From Clostridia bacterium (GTDB taxonomy: Bacteria; Bacillota; Clostridia; Peptostreptococcales; Anaerovoracaceae): a stretch of DNA of 64,000 nucleotides. Shown here piece by piece: positions 41,575 to 50,443 of this stretch. Position numbers and translations under genes: made by a program. Position 1 is the first letter of the stretch. Each line of letters starts with the position of its first letter. Under the pieces are notes generated by a model. That model had not been told where the DNA came from, did not search any database, and was given only the letters and a program-made list of their open reading frames with translations. The stretch lies in contig CAAFTW010000055.1 in NCBI GenBank assembly GCA_900766045.1, positions 85,941 through 149,940 of the forward strand, written 5' to 3'.

Positions 41575-42384
41575 ATGAGCAATTTCTGGAAGTACAGGGA
41601 TTTCCTGCCTGCGGGTACGGGATACGAGTATTTCAGCCGGCCGCATCTGTTCATGCTTTCGATCATTGCGGCGGTGGTGCTGCTGTCGTATTTCTGGAGC
41701 AGGCGTGTCAGTGAACGCAGCCGGTGGATCGTGCTGAAAATCATTCCGATGGGGATGATCGGGATGGAAATTCTGAAAGACTATCTTCTGGATATTCAGG
41801 GCGCGGACATGATCGGCTATCTGCCGCTTCAGCTCTGCAGTCTGGGCGTACTGGTGTTCATTTTTGCGGCATACGTGCGTCATCCGGCGGTGCAGCGCTT
41901 TTTCGGTGAGGTCGCCTGCACCCTGATTGCTCCGGGCGCGATTGCGGCACTGCTCTTCCCGAACTGGAATCATTCCTACATGCTCTGGAGCATATTCAGC
42001 ATTCACAGCTATTCCTGGCACACCATGCTGCTGGTTTTCCCAGTGATTTACACTTCCATGCCGGTCATGCAGAAAGACGGACGCACGGTAATTTCCATTA
42101 AACACATCTGGTATGCCGTGGTTTTCCTCTGCGCCGTCGTTCCGCCGGTCATGTGGTTCGATAAGAAATACGACTGCAATTACATGTTCCTGAATTGGCC
42201 GTCCAAGGGCAGTCCATTGGTATGGATTGCCGACAGGATGGGAAATCCCGGCTACCTGGTCGGTTTTGCAATTCTCGTGTTTGAAATACTCCTTGCGATT
42301 TACCTTTTGATCGAATTCCTCCGTATTGTGCGCAGCCACGTCGGCGGACACCGTCGCAGTCTCCTGCACGGCAGCCATTTATAA
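41575..42384 (+). CDS. YwaF/TIGR02206-type integral membrane protein
   Basis: 269 residues with about seven membrane helices. LPLQLCSLGVLVFIFAAY, the LFPNWNHS loop and SIHSYSWHTMLL fit the YwaF family, whose function is unknown. TATAAT near 41535 may be its -10, and GGAGG precedes the ATG at 41575. Single gene; a bidirectional terminator separates it from the glycine cleavage operon. Confidence 0.82.
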   Translation: MSNFWKYRDFLPAGTGYEYFSRPHLFMLSIIAAVVLLSYFWSRRVSERSRWIVLKIIPMGMIGMEILKDYLLDIQGADMIGYLPLQLCSLGVLVFIFAAYVRHPAVQRFFGEVACTLIAPGAIAALLFPNWNHSYMLWSIFSIHSYSWHTMLLVFPVIYTSMPVMQKDGRTVISIKHIWYAVVFLCAVVPPVMWFDKKYDCNYMFLNWPSKGSPLVWIADRMGNPGYLVGFAILVFEILLAIYLLIEFLRIVRSHVGGHRRSLLHGSHL

Positions 42385-42394
42385 TCTTCAGTTA

Positions 42395-42425
42395 GGCAAA
42401 ACCCACCTGCGCAAGGGGATACTCT
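42395..42425 (+). repeat. Dispersed intergenic motif, copy h
   Basis: GGCAAAACCC, then ACCTGCGCAAGGGG and ATAC, 10 nt after the YwaF-like stop. Confidence 0.5.
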
Positions 42426-42535
42426 GCCTGATCTGCCGGCACTGCATCTCATCCGCCAAAAACATATAAACGCAGAGCCGGAATCTGCTTCATTTACAAA
42501 ATATTTCATTAACCGGAGTCTGCTGGTTTGTATAT

Positions 42536-42590
42536 AAAAAAAAGAAAGAACTGGCGCATGGCGGAAAGCCAGCTGCGTCAGTTCTTTTCA
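42536..42590. terminator. Bidirectional terminator
   Basis: AAGAACTGGCGCATGGC at 42546-42562 pairs with GCCAGCTGCGTCAGTTCTT at 42568-42586 with small bulges. T runs lie on both sides, ending the YwaF-like gene and the gcv operon. Confidence 0.75.
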
Positions 42591-42599
42591 TCTCAATAT

Positions 42600-44036
42600 T
42601 TATTTCTGATCAAAATTATACCGCAGTACCGGATGTCTGGCGGCTCCGACTTCGTCCAGGCGCTTGATCGGCGTGGTCATCGGGGAGGCCGTTACGGTCT
42701 TCGGTGCTTTGATGATTTCTTCGTAGATCTTGCGGAAGGCAGCGATGGCGTTGTCCAGGGTCTCTCGGGTCTCGGTCTCTGTCGGCTCGACCATGAGGGC
42801 CTCGTCTACGATAAGCGGGAAGTACATTGTAGGCGGATGGATGCCAAAGTCGAGAAGTGCTTTGGCAACGTCCAGCGCGGATACGTTGTCTTCCTTCTGG
42901 AATTTTTCCAGGCTCATGACGAATTCATGCATGCAGGTGCGGTCGTAAGCCATCGGGTAGATGTCTTTCAGTTTTTCCTTCATGTAGTTGGCGTTCAGAA
43001 CAGCGTTGTGCGCGAGTTCTGGAATGCCGTCTCCGCCGTTGCTCAGCAGGTAGGCGAGGGCTCTGACCATAATCAGGAAGTTTCCGTGGAAACCGGTCAG
43101 ATTGCCGATGCTCTTGGAGGCGCGCTCGTAGTGAGCATCTTTTCCGCTGCCCTTTACGCGGCTTCCCGGAAGGAAGTCGGCGAGAAATTCTTTGCATCCT
43201 ACCGGACCGCTGCCCGGACCGCCGCCGCCATGCGGGGTGGAGAAGGTCTTATGCAGGTTCATATGAATAATATCGAAGCCGATGTCTCCCGGACGGACGA
43301 TGCCGATTACAGCGTTCAGATTGGCGCCGTCGTAGTAGCAGAGTCCGCCTGCCTCGTGAACGAGACGGGTGATTTCCATGATGTTGTCATCAAAGATGCC
43401 GACGGTATTCGGGTTGGTCAGCATCAGGCCGGCGGTCTTGTCACTGAGCTTGGATTTCAGGTCGTCCAGGTCGATCATGCCCTGGTCATTGGATTTGATT
43501 TCCACAACCTTGAATCCTGCCATTGCGGCGCTGGCCGGGTTGGTTCCGTGTGCGGAATCCGGGATGATGATTTCATCTCTTGCAGTTTCACCTTTGTCCT
43601 TTAAATATGCCTTGATCGTCAGAAGTCCGGTGAATTCACCCTGTGCGCCTGCGGCCGGCTGGAAAGTAACGTGATCCATTCCGGTGATTTCGCAGAGGTA
43701 TTTTTCCAGGGTATCAATGACTTCGGTGCATCCTTCAACGGTGTCTGCCGGCTGCAGCGGGTGAATCTCGGTGAATCCCTTCTGTGCAGCGACAGCTTCG
43801 TTGACGTACGGATTGTATTTCATCGTGCAGGAACCGAGCGGGTAGAATCCATCGTTGACGCCGCGGGCTTCTTTTGCGAGGGCGGTGTAGTGACGGTCCA
43901 TCTCATTCTCGGAGATTTCCGGAAGGCGCGGTGCAGATGCACGCATCGGGACGTCCGGAAGTTTTACCTCGACATCGCAGTCAGGGAAAATGTCCTGACC
44001 TCTTCCCGGAACACTTCGTTCAAAAATCAGTTTCAT
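42600..44036 (-). CDS. gcvPB: Glycine dehydrogenase (decarboxylating) subunit 2
   Basis: The PLP-carrying subunit of the split P-protein: 478 residues, standard length. NLHKTFSTPHGGGGPG holds the PLP lysine. It decarboxylates glycine and loads the methylamine on lipoyl-GcvH. It overlaps gcvPA by 4 nt (ATGA), so their translation is coupled. Last gene of gcvT-gcvH-gcvPA-gcvPB. Confidence 0.97.
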   Translation of the reverse strand: MKLIFERSVPGRGQDIFPDCDVEVKLPDVPMRASAPRLPEISENEMDRHYTALAKEARGVNDGFYPLGSCTMKYNPYVNEAVAAQKGFTEIHPLQPADTVEGCTEVIDTLEKYLCEITGMDHVTFQPAAGAQGEFTGLLTIKAYLKDKGETARDEIIIPDSAHGTNPASAAMAGFKVVEIKSNDQGMIDLDDLKSKLSDKTAGLMLTNPNTVGIFDDNIMEITRLVHEAGGLCYYDGANLNAVIGIVRPGDIGFDIIHMNLHKTFSTPHGGGGPGSGPVGCKEFLADFLPGSRVKGSGKDAHYERASKSIGNLTGFHGNFLIMVRALAYLLSNGGDGIPELAHNAVLNANYMKEKLKDIYPMAYDRTCMHEFVMSLEKFQKEDNVSALDVAKALLDFGIHPPTMYFPLIVDEALMVEPTETETRETLDNAIAAFRKIYEEIIKAPKTVTASPMTTPIKRLDEVGAARHPVLRYNFDQK

Positions 44037-45355
44037 GCGAGCACCTCCTTTGCGGTTTCAATGACCGCGTCCATGTCTTCCCGGGTATTCAGTTCTGTTG
44101 TGCACCAGAGAATTTCATGGTCGGAGAGCTGCAGGCCGCCGAGGATTCCTTTCTCCTGAAGAGCGGAAAGCAGGGCGGCAGGATCGCTGCACTCGGTTAC
44201 GAATTCATGGAAGTAGGGCTGGTCTTTATAGGCCAGAGGCATTCCTGCGCCAGACAGGCCTTCTGCCAGATAATGTGCCTTGGAGGTACAGAGTTCTGCG
44301 GCCTTCTTCAGTCCGGCAGGACCGACCGTGGACAGGTAAATGGAAGCTTTCAGTGCGCAGAGTGCCTCGTTGGAGCAGACATTGCTGCTGGCTTTTTCTC
44401 TTCTGATGTGCTGCTCTCTTGCCTGCAGGGTCAGAACGTAACCGCGTTTTCCCTGAGAGTCTGTCGTTTCACCGACATAGCGGCCGACCATCTTGCGCAT
44501 GTTTTTCTTTGTCGCCGCCAGAATTCCCAGGTACGGGCCGCCGTAAGCCAGGCCCAGTCCCAGAGGCTGGCCTTCTCCGCAGACGATGTCCGCGCCGATC
44601 TCTCCCGGGGTCTTCAGGATGCCCAGGGCAATCGGGTTGACGCTCATGATCAGCTGCGTTTTCGCTGCGTGAACGATTTCCGCAATCGCGTCTGCATCTT
44701 CGATGATGCCGTAGTAGTTCGGATACTGCATCAGGAAACATGCAGAAGCCGGGTCTGCGTCCAGCATTTCTTTCAGCGCCGCAGTATCCGTTGCGCCGTT
44801 TGAAGCAGGAACGGTCTTCACTTCCATTTCACGGCCGAAGGAATAGGTCCGGATGACCTGCAGAATGCGCGGGTCAACGGTTTCAGAAACGTAGATGACC
44901 GAACGCTTGCGGTCGCGGGTCATGGCGCAGGCCTCTGCCGCCGCGGATGCACCGTCGTACAGAGAAGCATTGGAAACGTCCATTCTCGTGAGCTCGCAGA
45001 TCATGGTCTGATACTCAAAAATGGACTGCAGGATTCCCTGGCTGATTTCTGCCTGGTAGGGCGTGTAGGCAGTGAGAAATTCCTCTTTTCCGGCAATCGC
45101 GTTTACCGATGCAGGAACGTAGTGCTTGTAGGCGCCGGCGCCGCGGAATATGGAATGGAAGACCACGTTCTTGTCCGCAGTACGCTCCATAATCCGGGCA
45201 GCTTCCGCTTCCGGTTTTCCGTCCGGAAGTTTGAGACCGCCCTTTACTCTGGCTTCGGCCGGAATGTCCTTAAACAGGTCATCCCAGTCCTTACAGCCGA
45301 TTTCATGCAGCATGTCCAGCTGTTCTTCTTTTGTATTTGGTATAAATGTGCCCAT
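44033..45355 (-). CDS. gcvPA: Glycine dehydrogenase (decarboxylating) subunit 1
   Basis: 440 residues, the non-PLP-lysine half of the split P-protein. It starts MGTFIPNTKEEQLDMLHEIG and keeps YDGASAAAEA and GEGQPLGLGLAYGGPYLG, both typical. It follows gcvH by 14 nt. The split form is usual in Clostridia. Confidence 0.97.
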   Translation of the reverse strand: MGTFIPNTKEEQLDMLHEIGCKDWDDLFKDIPAEARVKGGLKLPDGKPEAEAARIMERTADKNVVFHSIFRGAGAYKHYVPASVNAIAGKEEFLTAYTPYQAEISQGILQSIFEYQTMICELTRMDVSNASLYDGASAAAEACAMTRDRKRSVIYVSETVDPRILQVIRTYSFGREMEVKTVPASNGATDTAALKEMLDADPASACFLMQYPNYYGIIEDADAIAEIVHAAKTQLIMSVNPIALGILKTPGEIGADIVCGEGQPLGLGLAYGGPYLGILAATKKNMRKMVGRYVGETTDSQGKRGYVLTLQAREQHIRREKASSNVCSNEALCALKASIYLSTVGPAGLKKAAELCTSKAHYLAEGLSGAGMPLAYKDQPYFHEFVTECSDPAALLSALQEKGILGGLQLSDHEILWCTTELNTREDMDAVIETAKEVLA

Positions 45356-45369
45356 TTATAATCCACCTC

Positions 45370-45750
45370 TTAGTCGTCTTCTTCTTCTACAAAACGCTCG
45401 TAATCGTCTGCGTCCAGAAGGTCGTCCGTGTCTCCGATCTCTGTGATTTTGATCATCCAGGTGTCGTAAGGCTCTTCGTTGATCTTTTCCGGCGCGTCCA
45501 GAAGTTCCTCGTTGATTTCTGCAACGACTCCGTCAACCGGTGCGATAAGGTCGGAAACAGCCTTTACGGATTCTACATCGCCGAATGGATCGCCGGCAGT
45601 GATTTCATCGTCAACTTCAGGCAGATTGACGAATACCAGGTCGCCCAGGCTCTCCTGCGCGTGATCAGTAATGCCGATGTAGGCAGTGTCTCCATCGATA
45701 CGTACCCATTCATGGGATTTAGAATACTTCAGGTCCTGTGGATTGTTCAT
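45370..45750 (-). CDS. gcvH: Glycine cleavage system H protein
   Basis: 126 residues. GDVESVKAVSDL carries the lipoyl lysine (K63). It shuttles the aminomethyl group between P, T and L proteins. The lipoamide dehydrogenase (L) and lipoate-ligase genes are not in the window. AAAGGAG precedes the ATG. Confidence 0.97.
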   Translation of the reverse strand: MNNPQDLKYSKSHEWVRIDGDTAYIGITDHAQESLGDLVFVNLPEVDDEITAGDPFGDVESVKAVSDLIAPVDGVVAEINEELLDAPEKINEEPYDTWMIKITEIGDTDDLLDADDYERFVEEEDD

Positions 45751-45794
45751 TGTTTTACTCCTTTTTTTCTCTATATTTCTCAGCTGCCCGGGCT

Positions 45795-45825
45795 GGGGAC
45801 AAAAAGTACACGGGCAAGGGGCCTT
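45795..45825 (+). repeat. Dispersed intergenic motif, copy c
   Basis: GGGGACAAAAAG, spacer, CACGGGCAAGGGG, inside the gcvT-gcvH gap and antisense to the operon. The 166-nt gap is G+C-rich with CGGGCA/TGCCCG pairing. Confidence 0.5.
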
Positions 45826-45916
45826 TCTGCCTGGCTGCCTCGCGTCTTCTGGTCTGCCCGCTGCGGCCCGGAAGAGCTACGCTCTTGCCGGGTGAGCTTT
45901 GTCTGTGGAAAATATG

Positions 45917-47005
45917 TTATTTAGAACGTTTATAGAATGGAAGCTTAACCATTTCTGCGGCGATGCGGCGTCCGCGGACTTCTACTTCAACCGGTGCGCC
46001 GATCTCGCGCTTCGCGGATTCGACGATGGCCAGGGCGTAGGAGCCGTTCAGGTACGGCAGGAAGGTGCCGGAGGTCGTTACGCCGATCTTCTCGCCGTCT
46101 CTGTAGATGGCACAGTTTTCACGGACGATTCCTCTGCCGGTGACCTTGATGCCCACGCGTCTCTGCTTCAGCGGAAGAGAGGCTTTGATGGCTTCCTTGC
46201 CGATGAACTCGTCTTTATCCATCTTTATGGCAAAACCGAGGCCTGCGGTCTTCGGGGAAATGTCGTCGTTCATCTCGTGGCCGTAAAGCGGCATGGCGGC
46301 TTCCATTCTGAGGGTGTCGCGCGCGCCGAGTCCACACGGGATCAGGCCGTCGTTTTTTCCGGCGTCCAGAAGGATGTTCCAGATTTCTACAGCCTTGTCG
46401 GATGGCATGTAGATCTCAAATCCGTCTTCTCCGGTGTATCCGGTGCGGGAAATGATGCACGGAATGTCCTGAATCTGCCCGTCGAGGATGGCCGTGTAGT
46501 ACTCCTGCGGGATGTACTTCTGGTCGGTAACTTTGGAAAGCACGGTTTCTGCGGCCGGGCCCTGCAGAGCGAGCTGGCCGTAATCGTCGGAAACGTCGGC
46601 GAGCTGGACGTCGCCCTGCTTGTGATCGCAGACCCACTGATAGTCCTTCTCGCGGTTTGCGGCGTTGACGACCATCAGATAATCGTCATCGCCGAGCTTG
46701 TAGACAATCAGGTCATCGACAGTACCGCCGTGCTCGTTGCACATCGGGCTGTAGCGTGCCTGGCCGTCAGACATGCCGGTATAATCGTTGGTTAGCAGAC
46801 GATTCAGAAATTTCAGTGAATCGGGGCCTTTGACTGTGATTTCGCCCATGTGAGAGACGTCAAAAAGACCGCATTTCGTCCGGACGGCCATATGCTCTTT
46901 TTTTATTCCCGCTGCGTACTGAACAGGCAGAGAATAGCCTCCGAAGGGAACCATCTTTCCACCGCATTCAACATGCGTGTCGTAAAGTGGTGTTTTTTTC
47001 TCCAT
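45917..47005 (-). CDS. gcvT: Aminomethyltransferase (glycine cleavage T protein)
   Basis: 362 residues. Moves the methylene group from H-protein to tetrahydrofolate, giving 5,10-methylene-THF and ammonia. TPLYDTHVECGGKMVPFGGY at the start, DVSHMGE and the folate-site ISRTGYTGEDGFE are diagnostic. First gene of the leftward gcv operon; GGAGGTG lies before the ATG. I looked for a glycine riboswitch upstream and saw none. Confidence 0.97.
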   Translation of the reverse strand: MEKKTPLYDTHVECGGKMVPFGGYSLPVQYAAGIKKEHMAVRTKCGLFDVSHMGEITVKGPDSLKFLNRLLTNDYTGMSDGQARYSPMCNEHGGTVDDLIVYKLGDDDYLMVVNAANREKDYQWVCDHKQGDVQLADVSDDYGQLALQGPAAETVLSKVTDQKYIPQEYYTAILDGQIQDIPCIISRTGYTGEDGFEIYMPSDKAVEIWNILLDAGKNDGLIPCGLGARDTLRMEAAMPLYGHEMNDDISPKTAGLGFAIKMDKDEFIGKEAIKASLPLKQRRVGIKVTGRGIVRENCAIYRDGEKIGVTTSGTFLPYLNGSYALAIVESAKREIGAPVEVEVRGRRIAAEMVKLPFYKRSK

Positions 47006-47501
47006 TCTTGTTCACCTCCAAATACTGCTTTTACATACTTTAATTAGATAATAGCACGCTGAACACAAGGGTTCAATTCAATATTTGTGAAATAGGGATG
47101 AATGATAGAGAATTAAAACGTGTTAAAATTATGTCAAATGAACAGGGCGTGACCGGGGCGGAAGAGGAGGGAGAACAGACTGTAATAATTGGTCACAAGA
47201 GAGCCTGAAGACGGGGAATGTTGAAGAATTGATGCATATGCATCTGTTGATAGAGAGTGTTTTAATAGCCAGTGAATAAATGTAATAACTATAGAAGAAA
47301 GTGGGATGTATGCAGGACTTTGTTGTGATGGATGCTAAGGGGAGGCTGAGGAATATGTGGAGCGGGGCAGTGTTCCGCTGGCATTGACAGCTGCGTGCGG
47401 CAATGTTACGGCGATGCCAGATGGGAAACGGCATTCTGAATGGGGCGATGAAGGATAAAGGACCGTGTAACTTTACCGCATTAATGTGATGGTACGCGAA
47501 G
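47006..47501. other. Intergenic region between gcvT and the ATPase gene
   Basis: Holds the gcv promoter (minus strand), a purine-rich stretch near 47150-47180, and no supported gene. No glycine-aptamer elements are visible. The last part leads into the 32-bp repeat array. Confidence 0.35.
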
Positions 47502-47575
47502 TTCATATGAATTTTGCATACATTGCTGCGCTTTTCATACGAACTTTGAGGAATTAATTGCGTTTTTCATATGAA
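47502..47575. promoter_or_regulatory. Three TTCATATGAA palindromes at 32-bp spacing
   Basis: Palindromes TTCATATGAA (47502-47511), TTCATACGAA (47534-47543) and TTCATATGAA (47566-47575): 32 bp from start to start both times. A GCG-x-TTTTCAT phrase also recurs. They end 55 nt before the DUF4143 ATPase start. This is an ideal set-up for cooperative binding by a dimeric regulator on one face of the helix. Confidence 0.7.
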
Positions 47576-47630
47576 AAATGTAATATAGGTATATAAAGAG
47601 AATAAAGGAGAGTTGGTGAAGCACTAAATT

Positions 47631-48971
47631 ATGGAACGGCTGATCATGAAAAAACTGCTCGAATGGAAAGAGTCAGAAATAAGAAAACCATTGATTCTGA
47701 CAGGTGTCCGGCAGTGTGGGAAAACTTATGTCATGCAAGAGTTTGGAAAACAGTATTTCCAGGATGTTGCATATTTTAACTTTGAGGAAAATGAGCGTCT
47801 GGGTGATGTGTTCCAGATAGATTTTAATGTCCGCCGGATTCTGATGGAATTATCGGTTTTGAGACAGAAAGATATTATACCGGGACAGACATTGTTAATT
47901 TTCGATGAAGTGGGTGCATGTCCCAGAGCAGTGACTTCTTTGAAATATTTCTGTGAAAACCAGAAAGAGCTGCATATTATTGCAGCAGGATCATTGCTTG
48001 GAATAGCATTGAAATCTGAACAGGTGTCATTTCCGGTCGGTAAAGTCGACTACATGCAGATGTATCCGATGAACTTCTATGAGTTTGTAAAAGCCTGCGG
48101 TGCAGACAATCTGCTGGAGGGAATGCAGTTTTACCGTACAGATCAGGAAGTACCGTCGATTTACACAGAACCGATGAAAAGGTTCCTGCAAGAGTATTTT
48201 ATTATCGGGGGTATGCCGGAAGTTGTTCGATCCTGGTCACAGAATCATGATATTGAACAGGCAGAACGGCTGCAGGATCAGATATTGGCGGGATATGAGC
48301 ACGATTTTTCCAAACATACACCTCCGGCGGAAGTCCCTAAACTGCAGGGAATCTGGGATTCTGTCCCGGAACAGCTGGCAAAGGAAAATAACAAGTTCAT
48401 ATTTTCACATGTGAGAAAAGGAGCCCGGAGTAAAGATCTGGAAGACGCAATGGAATGGCTTGTGGATGCGGGTCTGATTTATAAGCTGTGTCTGGTGGAA
48501 AAGCCGGAGATTCCACTCCGTGCGGCAGAAAATAGTACGTATTTCAAGGTGTACATGTCGGATATCGGACTTCTTCGCAGAAAAGCTGGTATTTACTATA
48601 GAACAATACTGGAAGGCAATGGAGCCTATATACAGTTTAAAGGAGCCATGACGGAGAATTATGTGATGACAGAATTGCGCTCTCTGGGATTTCCGTCCTG
48701 GTTCTGGCGATCCGGAAATACGGCGGAAGTTGATTTCCTGACAGAATACCATGGACAGATTATCCCGATTGAAGTAAAGTCCGCAGATAATACAAGGGCA
48801 AAAAGTTTTACACAATATATCCGAAGATATGAACCACAAGCAGGATTTAAGTGTTCTCTGAAAAATGCGGCAGTAAATCATACGGCCGGTACAGATGTTT
48901 ACAGCCTTCCGTTATATGAACTGTTCAGAATCCGTGAGTGTCTTATCGAATCGGAAGAGTTTTCGGAGTAA
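47631..48971 (+). CDS. AAA_14/DUF4143 ATP-binding protein
   Basis: 446 residues. The P-loop is GVRQCGKT, Walker B LLIFDEVG, then AAGSLLGIAL (sensor). The C-terminal DUF4143 part ends with a nuclease-like TAEVDFLTEY and PIEVKS (a PD-(D/E)xK trace: D, E-x-K). The family is widespread and often mobile; its role is unclear (defence and toxin-antitoxin roles have been suggested for relatives). Single gene with its own operator array. The region is richer in A+T than its neighbours, a hint of transfer. A relic of a relative lies at 16.9 kb. Confidence 0.88.
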   Translation: MERLIMKKLLEWKESEIRKPLILTGVRQCGKTYVMQEFGKQYFQDVAYFNFEENERLGDVFQIDFNVRRILMELSVLRQKDIIPGQTLLIFDEVGACPRAVTSLKYFCENQKELHIIAAGSLLGIALKSEQVSFPVGKVDYMQMYPMNFYEFVKACGADNLLEGMQFYRTDQEVPSIYTEPMKRFLQEYFIIGGMPEVVRSWSQNHDIEQAERLQDQILAGYEHDFSKHTPPAEVPKLQGIWDSVPEQLAKENNKFIFSHVRKGARSKDLEDAMEWLVDAGLIYKLCLVEKPEIPLRAAENSTYFKVYMSDIGLLRRKAGIYYRTILEGNGAYIQFKGAMTENYVMTELRSLGFPSWFWRSGNTAEVDFLTEYHGQIIPIEVKSADNTRAKSFTQYIRRYEPQAGFKCSLKNAAVNHTAGTDVYSLPLYELFRIRECLIESEEFSE

Positions 48972-49167
48972 AAGAGGCTGAGTGAATATCTATTCGGCTA
49001 TGACCATCTGCACAGGCATATCCAGGACAGACGGCTGGGAACTCATCTCTATCCATTGAAAGCTGCATAAAATTTGAAATTCAGAAAGAGTATATGGGAG
49101 TAGTACGCCCTGAATGAAGTGTGACCAAATTTCGGAGTAACGGATTGAAGATTGCAATTTTGACAGC
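48972..49167. other. Gap between the ATPase and cytidylate-kinase-like genes
   Basis: No gene seen. Short protein-like stretches are broken by stops. It ends in the terminator of the leftward kinase-like gene. Confidence 0.3.
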
Positions 49168-49217
49168 GAAAAAGGGGCCATCGCCCTATGCTCATTTGAG
49201 CTTCGTGCAACAGCCCC
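49168..49217 (-). terminator. Terminator of the cytidylate-kinase-like gene
   Basis: Minus strand GGGGC and GCCCC enclose a secondary AGCTCAAATGAGC stem, and TTTTTCGC follows. The arms are 30 nt apart, so this is a branched hairpin. Confidence 0.6.
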
Positions 49218-49300
49218 GTGTCGTTTTTCTGCGCTGCTTTCGTAGCCTGTCAATCGTAAGACCAGACCGGCAGCACCGCAGCCTGCAGCGTGTCGAGCAG

Positions 49301-50428
49301 TTACTCTCTCTTTCCGCCCAGTCCTGCGTCGTCGAGGATCTGGAGGATGAAGTCGATGGAGCCGCGGACGCCGAACATGGAGGTGTTCAGGGCGATATCG
49401 TAGTTGGCGGCATCGTCCCATCTGTGGTTGGTGAAGAACTCGTAGTACTCAGAGCGCTGCTTGTCGACCTGGTGCATCTGGCGGCGGGCGGTGCGCTCAT
49501 TTACGCCGTTAAGTTTCATGATTCGTTTGATGCGGCGTTCTTCCGGCGCGGTCAGGAAGATGCTGACGTGCGGAATGTTATTGCTGTGCATGACGCAGTC
49601 CGCGCAGCGGCCCATGACGACGAAATCTTTTTCTTTTGCCATCTGAAGCAGGAGCTCGGATTCGGCAAAGAAGTAGGCATCGCGGGCGGAGAGTCCGTGA
49701 TAGCGGTTAAAGCGGGCGACGTGCTCTTTCAGAGTTAGTTTCTGTTTCTGGTAGGAAAGTCCCGGGTTTCCGGCGCCCAGCTGGGAATTGACGATGTCGG
49801 TTTCCGCCCTGGTCAGTTTCACTTTGCCCTTGGCGTCTGAGGTCCTCTGAATCAGGCGCATGAAGATTTCCGCATCGTAATAGTTGATGTGCAGGGCATC
49901 GGCGATACCCAGGCCGATGTTGTTGGCGGCGCAGCCGTAGCTTCGGTTGATGCAGATGATCAGCCGGTTGTCCCGGGTGAACCGGTTGTTCAGGTTCAGC
50001 TCGTTCATATCGACATCGCGCTCTGACGCGATGAGGGATCCCGGTTCAGCGGCGAGTGCGCTGAACTCATTAAATATATCGTTATAGGCACTGAGCGCTT
50101 TGAAATGATCGTCTTTATCCTGAATCGTACGGGCCATGTTTCCGATCAGCGCGAGTTCGCTGCGGATAATGTGCTCGTGTCCTCTGACCAGCGCTTTTTC
50201 AATAATCGTGATGTTTCGGTCGCGGTCATTGGTGAATACGCGTCCCAGAGATGATCCGCTCAGTTCATAGACCAGTTTGTCGAGGTCGTACAGATGCTCG
50301 GCCAGGGTTCTGGCGTTTACCGTTTTCGGAGTCTCCCGGTTTTCTGTTCCGGAATTTTCCGCGCTGCCGGCTTTCTTGTTATCCACAGGGGCAGCTCCTT
50401 GCGTGGTTTTCTTTTTGTCGTCACTCAT
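49301..50428 (-). CDS. Cytidylate kinase-like protein (Cytidylate_kin2) with N-terminal extension
   Basis: 375 residues. The kinase-like half (about 150-375) starts ICINRSYGCAANNIG, a P-loop variant, and has VVMGRCADCV and RIKRIMKLNGV, the marks of the Cytidylate_kin2 family. The N-terminal 150 residues are a charged, probably helical extension with a low-complexity first 30. The true substrate of this family is unknown; its P-loop lacks the usual lysine. It lies 15 nt after the NhaD-like gene and is co-transcribed. Confidence 0.78.
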   Translation of the reverse strand: MSDDKKKTTQGAAPVDNKKAGSAENSGTENRETPKTVNARTLAEHLYDLDKLVYELSGSSLGRVFTNDRDRNITIIEKALVRGHEHIIRSELALIGNMARTIQDKDDHFKALSAYNDIFNEFSALAAEPGSLIASERDVDMNELNLNNRFTRDNRLIICINRSYGCAANNIGLGIADALHINYYDAEIFMRLIQRTSDAKGKVKLTRAETDIVNSQLGAGNPGLSYQKQKLTLKEHVARFNRYHGLSARDAYFFAESELLLQMAKEKDFVVMGRCADCVMHSNNIPHVSIFLTAPEERRIKRIMKLNGVNERTARRQMHQVDKQRSEYYEFFTNHRWDDAANYDIALNTSMFGVRGSIDFILQILDDAGLGGKRE

Positions 50429-50443
50429 GAACAGCCTCCTCTC

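Noticed and set aside
47006..47300. Glycine riboswitch before gcvT
   Set aside because: Expected for the operon but none of the conserved aptamer elements are visible.
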